Assembly: GCF_001189535.1 (NCBI RefSeq)
Contig: NZ_CP012070.1
Location: 3,410,001 to 3,474,000 of the forward strand
Direction: 5' to 3'
Source: Arsenicicoccus sp. oral taxon 190
GTDB lineage: Bacteria; Actinomycetota; Actinomycetes; Actinomycetales; Dermatophilaceae
Length of the DNA: 64,000 nucleotides
Shown here: in pieces, positions 43,236 to 51,498 of the stretch
How positions within the stretch are numbered: position 1 is the stretch's first letter
Layout of the letters: every line of letters starts with the position of its first letter
Program-made: the position numbers and the translations under genes
Notes under the pieces: generated by a model
The model's database searches: none
Told to the model about the DNA's origin: nothing
The model's input: only the letters and a program-made list of their open reading frames with translations

Positions 43236-45017
43236 ATGGCGTCCATCACCAAAGTCCTGATTGCTAACCGGGGCGAGATCGCGGTCCGCGTGGCCCGAGC
43301 CTGCAAGGACGCAGGCATCGCTTCCGTCGCCGTCTACGCCGAGCCCGACCGTGACGCGTTGCACGTCAAGGTCGCCGACGAGGCCTACGCGCTCGGCGGG
43401 TCCACCCCCGGCGACTCCTACCTCGTGCAGGACAAGCTGCTGGAGGTGGCCCGGCAGGCGGGTGCCGACGCGGTCCACCCCGGCTACGGCTTCCTGTCCG
43501 AGAACGCCGACTTCGCGCAGGCCGTGATCGACGCCGGGCTGATCTGGATCGGGCCGCCGCCCGCCGCGATCGACGGCCTCGGCGACAAGGTCAAGGCCCG
43601 CCACATCGCGACCAAGGCCGACGCGCCGCTGGTGCCCGGCACCAAGGAGCCGGTCGGCGGGGCCGACGAGGTGGTCGCCTTCGCTCAGGAGCACGGCCTC
43701 CCCGTGGCCATCAAGGCCGCGTATGGCGGCGGCGGGCGCGGCCTCAAGGTCGCCCGCACCATGGAGGAGATCCCCGAGCTGTTCGACTCCGCGGTGCGCG
43801 AGGCGGTCACGGCGTTCGGGCGCGGCGAGTGCTTCGTCGAGCGCTTCCTGGACAAGCCGCGGCACGTCGAGACCCAGTGCCTGGCCGACCAGCACGGCAA
43901 CGTCGTCGTGGTGTCGACGCGCGACTGCTCCCTGCAGCGCCGCAACCAGAAGCTCGTCGAGGAGGCCCCCGCGCCGTTCCTCAGCGACGAGCAGAACGCC
44001 GAGCTGGTCCGCGCCTCCAAGGCGATCCTGCAGGAGGCCGGTTACTACGGCGCCGGGACCTGCGAGTTCCTCGTGGGCCAGGACGGCGTCATCTCCTTCC
44101 TCGAGGTCAACACCCGCCTGCAGGTGGAGCACCCGGTGTCCGAGGAGGTCACCGGCATCGACCTGGTCCGCGAGATGTTCCGCATCGCCGAGGGCCAGGA
44201 GCTGGGCTACGACGACCCGCCGGCCCACGCGCACTCCATCGAGTTCCGGCTCAACGGCGAGGACGCCGGCCGCAACTTCCTGCCCGCCCCGGGCACCGTG
44301 GCGGTCTTCGAGCCGCCGGCCGGGCCGGGCGTGCGCCTGGACACCGGGATCGTCGAGGGCGACGTCATCGGCGGCAACTTCGACTCCATGCTCGCCAAGC
44401 TGATCGTCACCGGCCGCACCCGTCAGCAGGCGGTGGAGCGTGCCCGCCGCGCCCTGGACGAGTTCGTCATCGAGGGCATGCCGACGGTTCTTCCCTTCCA
44501 CCGCAAGGTGGTTCGCGACGAGGCCTTCGCCCCGAGCGAGCCGGACGCGCCGTTCACGGTGCACACCCGGTGGATCGAGACGGAGTTCGACAACGACATC
44601 GAGCCGTTCGGCGGCGGCGGGGCCGAGGCCCCCGAGACCGAGGAGCGCCAGAAGGTCGTCGTCGAGGTCGGCGGCAAGCGGCTCGAGGTGTCGCTGCCCG
44701 GCACCCTGTCGCTCGGTGGCGGCGGGGGCGGCGCCGCCCGCAAGAAGGCTCCGCGGCGTGCCTCGGGCGGTCGTGCCGGCGGCGGCGCGGCGTCGGGCGA
44801 CTCCCTCACCGCGCCCATGCAGGGCACGATCGTCAAGATCGCCGTCGAGGAGGGCCAGGAGGTGCAGGCCGGCGAGCTCGTGCTCGTCCTCGAGGCGATG
44901 AAGATGGAGCAGCCGATCAACGCCCACAAAGCCGGCACCGTCGCGAGCATCTCGGCGGCCGTCGGCGAGACCGTCTCCAACGGCGCCGTGCTCATGGAGA
45001 TCAAGGACCCCGCCTGA
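43236..45017 (+). CDS. accA3: Acyl-CoA carboxylase alpha subunit: biotin carboxylase plus biotin carrier
   Basis: A 593-residue AccA3-type subunit. Biotin carboxylase domain: KVLIANRGEIAVRVARACKD start, HPGYGFLSENADFA, AAYGGGGRGLKVA (ATP loop), FLEVNTRLQVEHPV (active site). A linker rich in Gly, Lys and Ala (about 495-525) joins a biotinyl domain with LEAMKMEQ; the biotin lysine is about 556. It supplies carboxybiotin to the AccD subunits encoded here. BirA, also here, modifies that lysine. The stop overlaps an intergenic repeat. Start has a TAGAGT box upstream. Confidence 0.96.
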   Translation: MASITKVLIANRGEIAVRVARACKDAGIASVAVYAEPDRDALHVKVADEAYALGGSTPGDSYLVQDKLLEVARQAGADAVHPGYGFLSENADFAQAVIDAGLIWIGPPPAAIDGLGDKVKARHIATKADAPLVPGTKEPVGGADEVVAFAQEHGLPVAIKAAYGGGGRGLKVARTMEEIPELFDSAVREAVTAFGRGECFVERFLDKPRHVETQCLADQHGNVVVVSTRDCSLQRRNQKLVEEAPAPFLSDEQNAELVRASKAILQEAGYYGAGTCEFLVGQDGVISFLEVNTRLQVEHPVSEEVTGIDLVREMFRIAEGQELGYDDPPAHAHSIEFRLNGEDAGRNFLPAPGTVAVFEPPAGPGVRLDTGIVEGDVIGGNFDSMLAKLIVTGRTRQQAVERARRALDEFVIEGMPTVLPFHRKVVRDEAFAPSEPDAPFTVHTRWIETEFDNDIEPFGGGGAEAPETEERQKVVVEVGGKRLEVSLPGTLSLGGGGGGAARKKAPRRASGGRAGGGAASGDSLTAPMQGTIVKIAVEEGQEVQAGELVLVLEAMKMEQPINAHKAGTVASISAAVGETVSNGAVLMEIKDPA

Positions 45018-45084
45018 CCTACCGGCGGTAAGGGCATCGACCGGCCTTCGTTCGCCAGGTCGATGCCCTTACCCCCGGCGGGTC
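45016..45084. repeat. Intergenic palindromic repeat, copy 2 (type copy)
   Basis: Arms of 27 nt (45016-45042 and 45058-45084) pair at 24 positions with a 15-nt loop at 45043-45057. The left end GACC overlaps the TGA of accA3. Inner arm segment GGTAAGGGCATCGACC. It can also act as a terminator for accA3. Confidence 0.85.
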
Positions 45085-45198
45085 TGTGGGGCGGGCGTCT
45101 CCGAGGCGTGGCGGGGGCGTCTCCGCATGGCCGCGCCGAGGCTCGGGGGCGCGTCGCTCGGCCGCACCGAGGCGGGGTGACGGTGGCTGGTTGTGCAA

Positions 45199-45247
45199 CG
45201 GGCCTGTCGGCATACGAGCCCCGAGAGGTCGTATGCCGACAGGCCCG
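45199..45247. terminator. Perfect 19-bp hairpin carrying two GTATGCCG octamers
   Basis: Arms 45199-45217 and 45229-45247 pair perfectly (CGGGCCTGTCGGCATACGA and complement) with an 11-nt loop. It lies between the convergent accA3 and pfpI genes. Between it and the repeat (45085-45198) I see no gene, only GC-rich sequence. Confidence 0.8.
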
Positions 45248-45264
45248 CCGTCGGACGGGGTGGC

Positions 45265-45789
45265 TCAGCCCGCCAGCGCCGCCACGACGGCCTTGTTGAA
45301 CGCCGGGATGTCGTCGGGCTTGCGCGAGGTGATGAGGTTGTCGCTCGTCACGACCTCCTCGTCGACCCACTCGCCCCCGGCGTTGCGGATGTCGGTCTGC
45401 AGGCTCGGCCAGGACGTGAGCCGCTTGCCGCGCACGACGTCCGCCTCGATCAGGGTCCACGGGGCGTGGCAGATCGCGGCGACCGGCTTGCCCGACCCCA
45501 TGAACTCCTTGACGAACCCGACGGCGTCCTCGTCCATGCGCAGCGCGTCGGGGTTGGCGACGCCGCCGGGGAGCACGAGAGCGGCGTAGTCGCCGACCGC
45601 GGCGTCGGACACCACGACGTCGACGGCCTGCGTCGCGGCCTTGTCGAGGTGGTCGAACGTCTGGACCTCGCCCGGCTCGGGGCTGAGCAGGACCGGCTCG
45701 TGGCCTGCATCCTTGACGGCCTGCCAGGGGTCGGTCAGCTCCACGCGCTCGATGCCTTCGCCGGCGACGAGGAATGCGACCTTGGACAT
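45265..45789 (-). CDS. DJ-1/PfpI family protein
   Basis: A 174-residue PfpI-type protein. The nucleophile-elbow AAICHAPW with its cysteine is at about 103-110, and DYAALVLPGGVANPDALR precedes it; the Glu of the triad is probably in VAGEGIE near the N-terminus. Family members act as glyoxalases, deglycases or stress proteases. A very strong AGGAGG lies four bases before the ATG. It diverges from the antitoxin-like gene. Confidence 0.93.
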   Translation of the reverse strand: MSKVAFLVAGEGIERVELTDPWQAVKDAGHEPVLLSPEPGEVQTFDHLDKAATQAVDVVVSDAAVGDYAALVLPGGVANPDALRMDEDAVGFVKEFMGSGKPVAAICHAPWTLIEADVVRGKRLTSWPSLQTDIRNAGGEWVDEEVVTSDNLITSRKPDDIPAFNKAVVAALAG

Positions 45790-45952
45790 GCTGCCTCCTA
45801 GGGATGATGACGGGGGACGTGATCCGTCCCCCGCCGGTTGTCCCTACCCGGGTCGGGGCGGCGCGATACCCGAGGTCCAGCAGGAACCCTCGCGTGCCTA
45901 GACTCGCTGAGCATCACGACACCGCCGTCGGCGGTCCGGACGAGGAGCGAGC

Positions 45953-46303
45953 ATGGTGAAGTTCAACGACATCGTCGGCAAGGCCGGCAAGGCGGCCAGC
46001 CAGGCTGCGGGCAAGGCGAAGCAGTACATCGAGGACAACCCGGACAAGGTGTCCGGCGGGCTCGACAAGGTGGGCGGCCTCGTCGACAAGGGCACCAAGG
46101 GTCGGTTCAGCCGCCAGATCCAGCAGGGCCGTGACCTGGCCAAGGACAAGCTGGTGCACGGCAGCTCCGGCACCTCGCCGGCCGGTCAGCCCGCTGGCAC
46201 CACCGATCCCACGGTCCGGCCGACGACCGGCGAGACCTTCGACACGACCACGGTCCGTCCCGACGCTGACACCACGGGACGCGGACCCGGCCAGGTCGGC
46301 TGA
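45953..46303 (+). CDS. MT0933-family antitoxin-like protein
   Basis: A 116-residue Lys/Gly-rich protein. Residues about 30-65, with KVSGGLDKVGGLVDKGTKGR and SRQIQQGRDLAKDKL, match the MT0933-like antitoxin family (Rv0909), whose partner is the Rv0910 toxin. No toxin gene is next to it: downstream is a repeat and the convergent lpdA. The C-terminal ~45 residues are Thr/Pro-rich and disordered. GAGGAG is seven bases before the ATG, and a TAGACT at about 45898 may be the promoter. The family also has members without a toxin, so a stress role is possible. Confidence 0.75.
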   Translation: MVKFNDIVGKAGKAASQAAGKAKQYIEDNPDKVSGGLDKVGGLVDKGTKGRFSRQIQQGRDLAKDKLVHGSSGTSPAGQPAGTTDPTVRPTTGETFDTTTVRPDADTTGRGPGQVG

Positions 46304-46310
46304 CCGAGCA

Positions 46311-46379
46311 GACCTACCAGGGGCGGGATCATCAGCCTGGCGAACGACGCCCGGTCGATGCACTTACCCCCGGTAGGTC
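46311..46379. repeat. Intergenic palindromic repeat, copy 3 (inverted)
   Basis: Bounded by GACCTACC and GGTAGGTC. Inner CAGCCTGGCGAACGACG and CGGTCGATGC match copy 2 in reverse orientation. The right end overlaps the lpdA stop codon (46378-46380). Confidence 0.82.
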
Positions 46380-47814
46380 ACTCGTTGGTGTGCAGGCGGC
46401 GGGCGGCCTCCGCGAGCGACCCGCTGATCGAGGGATAGACCGTGATGGTCTGCGCCATCTGGTCCACGGTGAGGCGGTTCTCGACGGCGAGGGCGACGGG
46501 AAAGATCAGCTCCGACGCCTTCGGCGCCACGACCACGCCCCCCATCACCAGGCCGGAGACCTTGCGGGCATAGAGCTTGATGAATCCGTCGGTGAAGCGG
46601 TCCATCTTGGCGCGGGCGTTGGTGGCGAGTGGCATCGTGACCTCGCGCACGTCCAGGTGCTGCTCGGCCACCTGCTGGGCCGAGACCCCCACGGTGGCGA
46701 TCTCGGGGTCGGTGAAGATCGTGGCCGACACGCCCGTCAGGCTGATCGGGTGGACGGCGTCGCCGAGGGCGTGCCACATGGCGGTGCGCCCCTGCATGGC
46801 GGCGACCGACGCAAGCGGCAGCGCCGAGGTGCAGTCGCCGGCGGCGTAGATGCCGTTGACCGAGGTGCGCGAGACCCGGTCGACCTCGATGTGCCCGGAG
46901 TCGGCCAGCTGCACGCCGACCGACTCGAGGCCGAGACCATCCGTGGCGGGCACCGACCCGACGGCCATGATGCAGTGCGAGCCCTCCACGGTCCGGCCGT
47001 CGGTGAGGGTGGCCACGACGCGGTCGCCGTGCCGCTCGACGGAGGCGGCACGGGAGCGGTTGAGGACGTTCATGCCACGGCGGCGAAAGACGTCCTCGAT
47101 GACGCGGGCCGCGTCGGGGTCCTCCCCCGGGAGCACCCGGTCGCGCGAGGAGATCAGCGTGACCGCGCTGTCGAGCGCGAGGTAGGCGTGCGCCAGCTCC
47201 GCGCCGGTGACGCCGGAGCCCACCACGATGAGGTGCTCGGGGATGTCCGGCAGGTCCCAGATCTGCTTCCACGTGAGGATCCGCTCGCCGTCGGGCTGGG
47301 CGGTCGGCAGCACGCGCGGCGTCGCTCCGGTGGCGACGAGGATGACGTCGGCGGTCAGCTCCTGCTCGGCCGAGCCGTCCGCGGGCGTGGCGACCACCCG
47401 GCCCGGGCCGGCGACGCGGCCGACGCCGCGCACGATGGTGATCCCCTCGCTGACGAGGCGGGCCTCGATGTCCTCGCTCTGCTTGCGGGCCAGCGCGAGG
47501 ATCCGGGCGTTGACCGCGGGCAGGTCGGCGACGGTGACGTCATCGCCCTCCAGGTCGGACTCCCGGTGGGTCCTCGGGTCCTGGTAGTGCACGCCGAGGG
47601 CCCGCGAGTCCTCCATGCGGGTCATGAAGCTCGCGGTCGAGATGAGGGCCTTGCTGGGGACGCAGTCCGACAGGACGGCCGCGCCACCGAGTCCGTCACG
47701 GTCCACGACGGTGACCGTTGCTCCGAGCTGGGCGGCGACGAGGGCGGCCTCGTAGCCGCCGGGCCCTCCACCGAGGATGACGACTGACTGGTTGCGTTCG
47801 ATCACGGCCCCCAT
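46378..47814 (-). CDS. lpdA: NAD(P)H quinone reductase, LpdA-like flavoprotein
   Basis: A 478-residue two-dinucleotide-binding flavoprotein. FAD loop VVILGGGPGGYEAALVAAQL, NAD loop IVVGSGVTGAELAHAYL, and FTDPEIATVGVSA in the dimer domain are seen. Where lipoamide dehydrogenases have a Cys-x4-Cys pair this protein has GGAAVLSDCVPSK, so the first cysteine is lost; the same holds for M. tuberculosis LpdA (Rv3303c), a quinone reductase. The function is thus probably quinone or other electron-acceptor reduction. ATG 47814 was preferred; GTG 47805 is possible. Near deoD and pmmB, as in mycobacteria. Confidence 0.88.
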   Translation of the reverse strand: MGAVIERNQSVVILGGGPGGYEAALVAAQLGATVTVVDRDGLGGAAVLSDCVPSKALISTASFMTRMEDSRALGVHYQDPRTHRESDLEGDDVTVADLPAVNARILALARKQSEDIEARLVSEGITIVRGVGRVAGPGRVVATPADGSAEQELTADVILVATGATPRVLPTAQPDGERILTWKQIWDLPDIPEHLIVVGSGVTGAELAHAYLALDSAVTLISSRDRVLPGEDPDAARVIEDVFRRRGMNVLNRSRAASVERHGDRVVATLTDGRTVEGSHCIMAVGSVPATDGLGLESVGVQLADSGHIEVDRVSRTSVNGIYAAGDCTSALPLASVAAMQGRTAMWHALGDAVHPISLTGVSATIFTDPEIATVGVSAQQVAEQHLDVREVTMPLATNARAKMDRFTDGFIKLYARKVSGLVMGGVVVAPKASELIFPVALAVENRLTVDQMAQTITVYPSISGSLAEAARRLHTNE

Positions 47815-47961
47815 CCAACCATCCCGGCTGGTCCTCGGCTCACCCGAGCAGACGCCGTATGACGGACCGCAGCTCCTCCTGCGCCGTCGCCGGGCGAGCA
47901 CCCCCGGTGGCGAGGGCGGGGTGGCGGCAGCGCGGAGCCCGCTCGATCGGGAAGGTCCACC

Positions 47962-48144
47962 GTGGTCGACGCGGTGGAGCGGGCCGCCCTCGACGACCTC
48001 CCCCGTACGCGCTACCTCATCGGCCGGGGTGCCCGCCTCGCGACGACGCTCCCCCGCCTCGTCCCCGACCGGGCCTGGGTCGCGATGACACGCCGGCAGG
48101 TCGGGCTGGGCCGGGGCTCGGACGCGCGGCAGCCGTCCCCGTAG
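47962..48144 (+). pseudogene. C-terminal remnant of a short-chain dehydrogenase
   Basis: About 60 codons read VVDAVERAALDDLPRTRYLI then GRGARLATTLPRLVPDRAWV, which looks like the last ~50 residues of a retinol-dehydrogenase-type SDR (family members end with similar RTRYLVG and LLPDR stretches). No Rossmann fold or YxxxK motif is present upstream in any frame I could follow, and the 140 bp before it show no gene. Probably the tail of a gene lost by deletion. Its stop TAG overlaps the -10 box of the next gene. The rest of the 339-bp gap 47815-48153 holds nothing recognisable. Confidence 0.55.
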
Positions 48145-48147
48145 GGT
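48142..48147 (+). promoter_or_regulatory. -10 box of a leaderless promoter
   Basis: TAGGGT lies 6 nt before the ATG at 48154. Confidence 0.5.
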
Positions 48148-48153
48148 GAGCCC

Positions 48154-48999
48154 ATGAGCGAGACCCGCATGGACCTGAACGACCCCGACGTCGACCCCTT
48201 CGAGGTGGCTCGGGCGGCCGCCGCGGTCATCGCCGAGCGCACCGGCGTCGAGCGGCACGACGTCGCGCTGGTCCTCGGCTCCGGGTGGGGCGGTGCCGCC
48301 GACCTGATCGGCGAGACCCGCACCGTGATCGACAACGCCGACGTGCCCGGCTTCTCCCGCGCCGCGGTGGTGGGCCACAGCGGCACGATCCGGTCGGTGC
48401 AGCTGGGCGACACGGACCGCCGGGCCCTGGTCTACGGCACCCGCACCCACTTCTACGAGGGCAAGGGCGTGCGGGCGGTCGTGCACGGCGTCCGCACCGC
48501 CGCGGCGGCGGGGTGCGCCCAGGTGGTGCTCACCAACGGCTGCGGCGGGCTGCGCCCCCAGTGGCCTGCCGGGACACCGGTGCTCATCAGCGACCACCTC
48601 AACCTCACCGCCGCCTCCCCCCTCGAGGGGGCGACCTTCGTCGACCTCACCGACCTCTACAGCTCGCGGCTGCGCGCCATCGCCCGCGAGGTGGACCCCG
48701 GCCTCGACGAGGGCGTCTACGTCCAGTTCCGCGGGCCGCACTACGAGACGCCCGCCGAGGTCCGGATGGCCGGCACCCTCGGCGGCGACCTGGTCGGGAT
48801 GTCCACGACGCTCGAGGCGATCGCCGCCCGCCACGCCGGCCTGGAGATCCTCGGCATCTCCCTGGTCACCAACCCCGCCGCCGGCACCAGCGACCAGGCC
48901 CTGTCCCACCAGGAGGTCATCGAGGCCGGTCAGGCCGCGGCCGCCCGGTGCGGGCGCCTGCTCGCCGACGTCGTCACCCGCATCGCCACCGAGGACTGA
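48154..48999 (+). CDS. Purine nucleoside phosphorylase
   Basis: A 281-residue trimeric-type purine nucleoside phosphorylase (DeoD/PunA). VALVLGSGWGG near residue 30, VVGHSGTIR (phosphate), YGTRTHFYEG, LTNGCGGL, QFRGPHYETPAE, GMSTTLEAIAA and SLVTNPAAG are hallmarks. It splits inosine or guanosine with phosphate to base and ribose-1-phosphate. It leads a run of pmmB and a uridine-kinase-like gene; M. tuberculosis Rv3307-Rv3308 have the same order. Confidence 0.95.
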   Translation: MSETRMDLNDPDVDPFEVARAAAAVIAERTGVERHDVALVLGSGWGGAADLIGETRTVIDNADVPGFSRAAVVGHSGTIRSVQLGDTDRRALVYGTRTHFYEGKGVRAVVHGVRTAAAAGCAQVVLTNGCGGLRPQWPAGTPVLISDHLNLTAASPLEGATFVDLTDLYSSRLRAIAREVDPGLDEGVYVQFRGPHYETPAEVRMAGTLGGDLVGMSTTLEAIAARHAGLEILGISLVTNPAAGTSDQALSHQEVIEAGQAAAARCGRLLADVVTRIATED

Positions 49000-49004
49000 G
49001 CCGT

Positions 49005-50744
49005 ATGCCGACCCCGCCCACCTCCCCCGCCGCCGGCTCGACCTCCGGACCCGCCACCGACGAGCTGCTCGCAGCGGCCCGCGCCTGGCGCGACGACGAC
49101 CCGGACCCGGCCACCCGCGCCGAGCTGGACGCCCTGATCGAGGCTGCCGCGGCGGGCGGGGACCACGGCGAGACGGCGCGCGCCGACCTCGCGGACCGGT
49201 TCGCCGGGATGCTGGAGTTCGGGACCGCCGGGCTGCGCGGAGCGCTCGGCGCGGGCCCGCGCCGCATGAACCGCGCCGTCGTCATCCGCGCCGCCGCCGG
49301 GCTCGTCGCCTACCTGCAGGCCGAGGGCGGCCGACCCGACCCCGCCGTCGTCATCGGCTACGACGCCCGCCACAACTCCGACGTCTTCGCGCGCGACACC
49401 GCAGCGGTCGTCGAGGCCGCCGGCGGGTCGGCCATGGTGCTGCCCCGGCCGCTGCCGACGCCGGTGCTCGCGTTCGCCATACGGCACCTGGGGGCGGACG
49501 CCGGCGTCATGGTGACCGCCAGCCACAACCCGCCGCAGGACAACGGCTACAAGGTCTACCTCGGGGACGGCTCGCAGATCGTGCCGCCGGTCGACGCGCA
49601 GATCGCCGCGCACATCGCCGCGGTCGGGTCGGTGGCGTCGGTCCCGATGGCCGACGACGGCTGGGACACCCTGGGCGACGAGCTGCTGGAGGCGTATGTC
49701 GACCGCGCCGCCGCCGTCTTCTCCCCCGACGCCCCGCGCGACGTGACCGTCGTCCACACGGCCCTGCACGGGGTGGGTTCCGAGACGCTGCGGCTGACCT
49801 TCGAGCGCGCGGGACTCCCTGCGCCGCAGGCGGTCTCGAGCCAGGAGCAGCCCGACCCGGCGTTCCCGACGGTGACCTTCCCCAACCCCGAGGAGCCCGG
49901 CGCCATCGACGCGGCCCTGGCCCTCGCGGCCGAGGTGCACCCCGACGTGGTGGTCGCCAACGACCCCGACGCCGACCGGTGCGCCGCCGCGGTCGACGAC
50001 CACGGCACGTGGCGGATGCTGCGGGGCGACGAGCTCGGCGCGCTGCTCGGGCACGCCGTCATCGAGCGCCTCTCCGGCCCCGCTGCCCGGCCGGACACGT
50101 CGCGCCGGGTGCTCGCCAGCTCCATCGTCTCCTCGCGGCTGCTCGCCGCCATGGCCGCCGCGGCCGGGCTGCCGCACGAGGAGACGCTGACCGGCTTCAA
50201 GTGGATCGCCCGGGTGCCCGGCCTGGCCTACGGCTACGAGGAGGCGCTCGGCTACTGCGTCGCCCCGGACGCCGTGCAGGACAAGGACGGCGTGTCCGCG
50301 GCGGTGCTGCTCGTCGAGCTGGTCGCCCGCCTCAAGGCGACGGGCCGCACCCTGCTCGACGTCCTCGACGACCTCGCCGTCGCTCACGGCGTGCACGCGA
50401 CCGACGCCTTCTCGGTGCGCGTCCGCGACCTCGCGCTGATGCCCGCCCTGATGGAGCGGCTGCGCGCCGAACGCCCCGAGACCATCGCCGGGTCCCCCGT
50501 GGAACGGCTCGACGACCTGGCCGCCGGCGCCGGTGGGCTGCCGCCCACCGACGGGCTGCGCTACCACCTCGCCGACGGCAGCCGGGTCATCGTGCGGCCG
50601 TCGGGCACCGAGCCCAAGGTCAAGGTCTACCTCGAGGCCGTCGAACCCGTCCGCGGCCCGAGCGATCTCGCGCGGGCTCGTGAGGTCACGGCCGCGCGCC
50701 TCGCGTCGATCCGCCGCGACATGGCCGCGCTGACGGCGCTGTGA
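49005..50744 (+). CDS. pmmB: Phosphomannomutase/phosphoglucomutase (PmmB-like)
   Basis: A 579-residue alpha-D-phosphohexomutase. MLEFGTAGLRGALGAG starts the first domain, the phosphoserine loop is GVMVTASHNPPQDNGYK, the metal loop ANDPDADRCA, the sugar loop YGYEEALGYC and the C-terminal phosphate site RPSGTEPKVKVYLE. It is long, as PmmB/phosphopentomutase-type enzymes are, so it may turn ribose-1-phosphate from the adjacent phosphorylase into ribose-5-phosphate as well as acting on hexoses. The ATG is six bases after the previous stop and overlaps a GTATGCCG octamer. Confidence 0.9.
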   Translation: MPTPPTSPAAGSTSGPATDELLAAARAWRDDDPDPATRAELDALIEAAAAGGDHGETARADLADRFAGMLEFGTAGLRGALGAGPRRMNRAVVIRAAAGLVAYLQAEGGRPDPAVVIGYDARHNSDVFARDTAAVVEAAGGSAMVLPRPLPTPVLAFAIRHLGADAGVMVTASHNPPQDNGYKVYLGDGSQIVPPVDAQIAAHIAAVGSVASVPMADDGWDTLGDELLEAYVDRAAAVFSPDAPRDVTVVHTALHGVGSETLRLTFERAGLPAPQAVSSQEQPDPAFPTVTFPNPEEPGAIDAALALAAEVHPDVVVANDPDADRCAAAVDDHGTWRMLRGDELGALLGHAVIERLSGPAARPDTSRRVLASSIVSSRLLAAMAAAAGLPHEETLTGFKWIARVPGLAYGYEEALGYCVAPDAVQDKDGVSAAVLLVELVARLKATGRTLLDVLDDLAVAHGVHATDAFSVRVRDLALMPALMERLRAERPETIAGSPVERLDDLAAGAGGLPPTDGLRYHLADGSRVIVRPSGTEPKVKVYLEAVEPVRGPSDLARAREVTAARLASIRRDMAALTAL

Positions 50745-51454
50745 CCGACCCGGAGACGGCAGCCCCGCAGGACGGCGGCAGCGGCATACGGCGCGAACGC
50801 ACGCGAGCGGCAGCCTCGGGACCGGCAGGCACGGGGCGAGGAGGCACGGGGCGAGGAGACCTCGCGCGGGTGGTCGTGGTGTGCGGGCCCAGCGGCGCCG
50901 GCAAGTCCCGGCTCGCCGACTGGCTGCGCCACGAGCTGGGCTGGCCCACGCTGCGGCTCGACGACTTCTACCTCGACGGCGACGACCCCCGGCTGCCGCT
51001 GCAGGGCGAGCTCGGCATCCCCGACTGGGACGACCCCCGCTCCTGGGACGCGCAGGCCGCGCTCGCGGCCCTGGCGACGCTGTGCCGCGACGGGCAGGTC
51101 GACGTGCCGGGCTACGACATCGGCGCGTCCCGGCGGGTGCCGGGCGTGCGGATCACGTTGCCGCCCGGGCGGTTCGTGGTGGCGGAGGGGATCTTCGCGG
51201 CCGAGCTCGTGGGGGCGCTGCGCGACGGGGGCCTGCTCGCGCAGGCCTGGTGCGTATGCCGTACCCCGTGGGTCACCTTCGCCCTCCGGCTCGCGCGCGA
51301 CCTCAAGGAGCGCCGCAAGCCGCCGCTGACGCTGGTGCGCCGCGGGCTGGTGCTGCGACGCGCCCAGCGCGACATCGTGGCCCACCAGGTCGCCCTCGGC
51401 GCCACGCCGATCACGCCTGGGGACGCCCGGCGACGTGCCGCGGACCTGCGCTGA
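50741..51454 (+). CDS. Uridine-kinase-like P-loop protein
   Basis: A 237-residue P-loop kinase-like protein. VVCGPSGAGKSRLADWL (about 46-62) is Walker A, and RLDDFYLDGDD (about 72-82) matches the substrate-side motif of uridine kinase-like enzymes; YDIGASRR and VAEGIFAAEL follow. The first 45 residues are a low-complexity extension that comes from a 15-bp tandem repeat (GTGRG twice). The GTG start overlaps pmmB (GTGA). The substrate may be a nucleoside, given the salvage context, but panthothenate-like or other substrates are possible. Confidence 0.75.
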   Translation: MTDPETAAPQDGGSGIRRERTRAAASGPAGTGRGGTGRGDLARVVVVCGPSGAGKSRLADWLRHELGWPTLRLDDFYLDGDDPRLPLQGELGIPDWDDPRSWDAQAALAALATLCRDGQVDVPGYDIGASRRVPGVRITLPPGRFVVAEGIFAAELVGALRDGGLLAQAWCVCRTPWVTFALRLARDLKERRKPPLTLVRRGLVLRRAQRDIVAHQVALGATPITPGDARRRAADLR

Positions 51455-51498
51455 TACCGTGTCGGCGAGCACGGGTGGGGACGCTTCGAGGGGGCAGC

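Noticed and set aside
45199..45247. Riboswitch
   Set aside because: It lies between convergent 3' ends and is a single perfect stem, so a terminator explains it.
45953..46303. Complete toxin-antitoxin pair
   Set aside because: No second gene is next to the antitoxin-like ORF.
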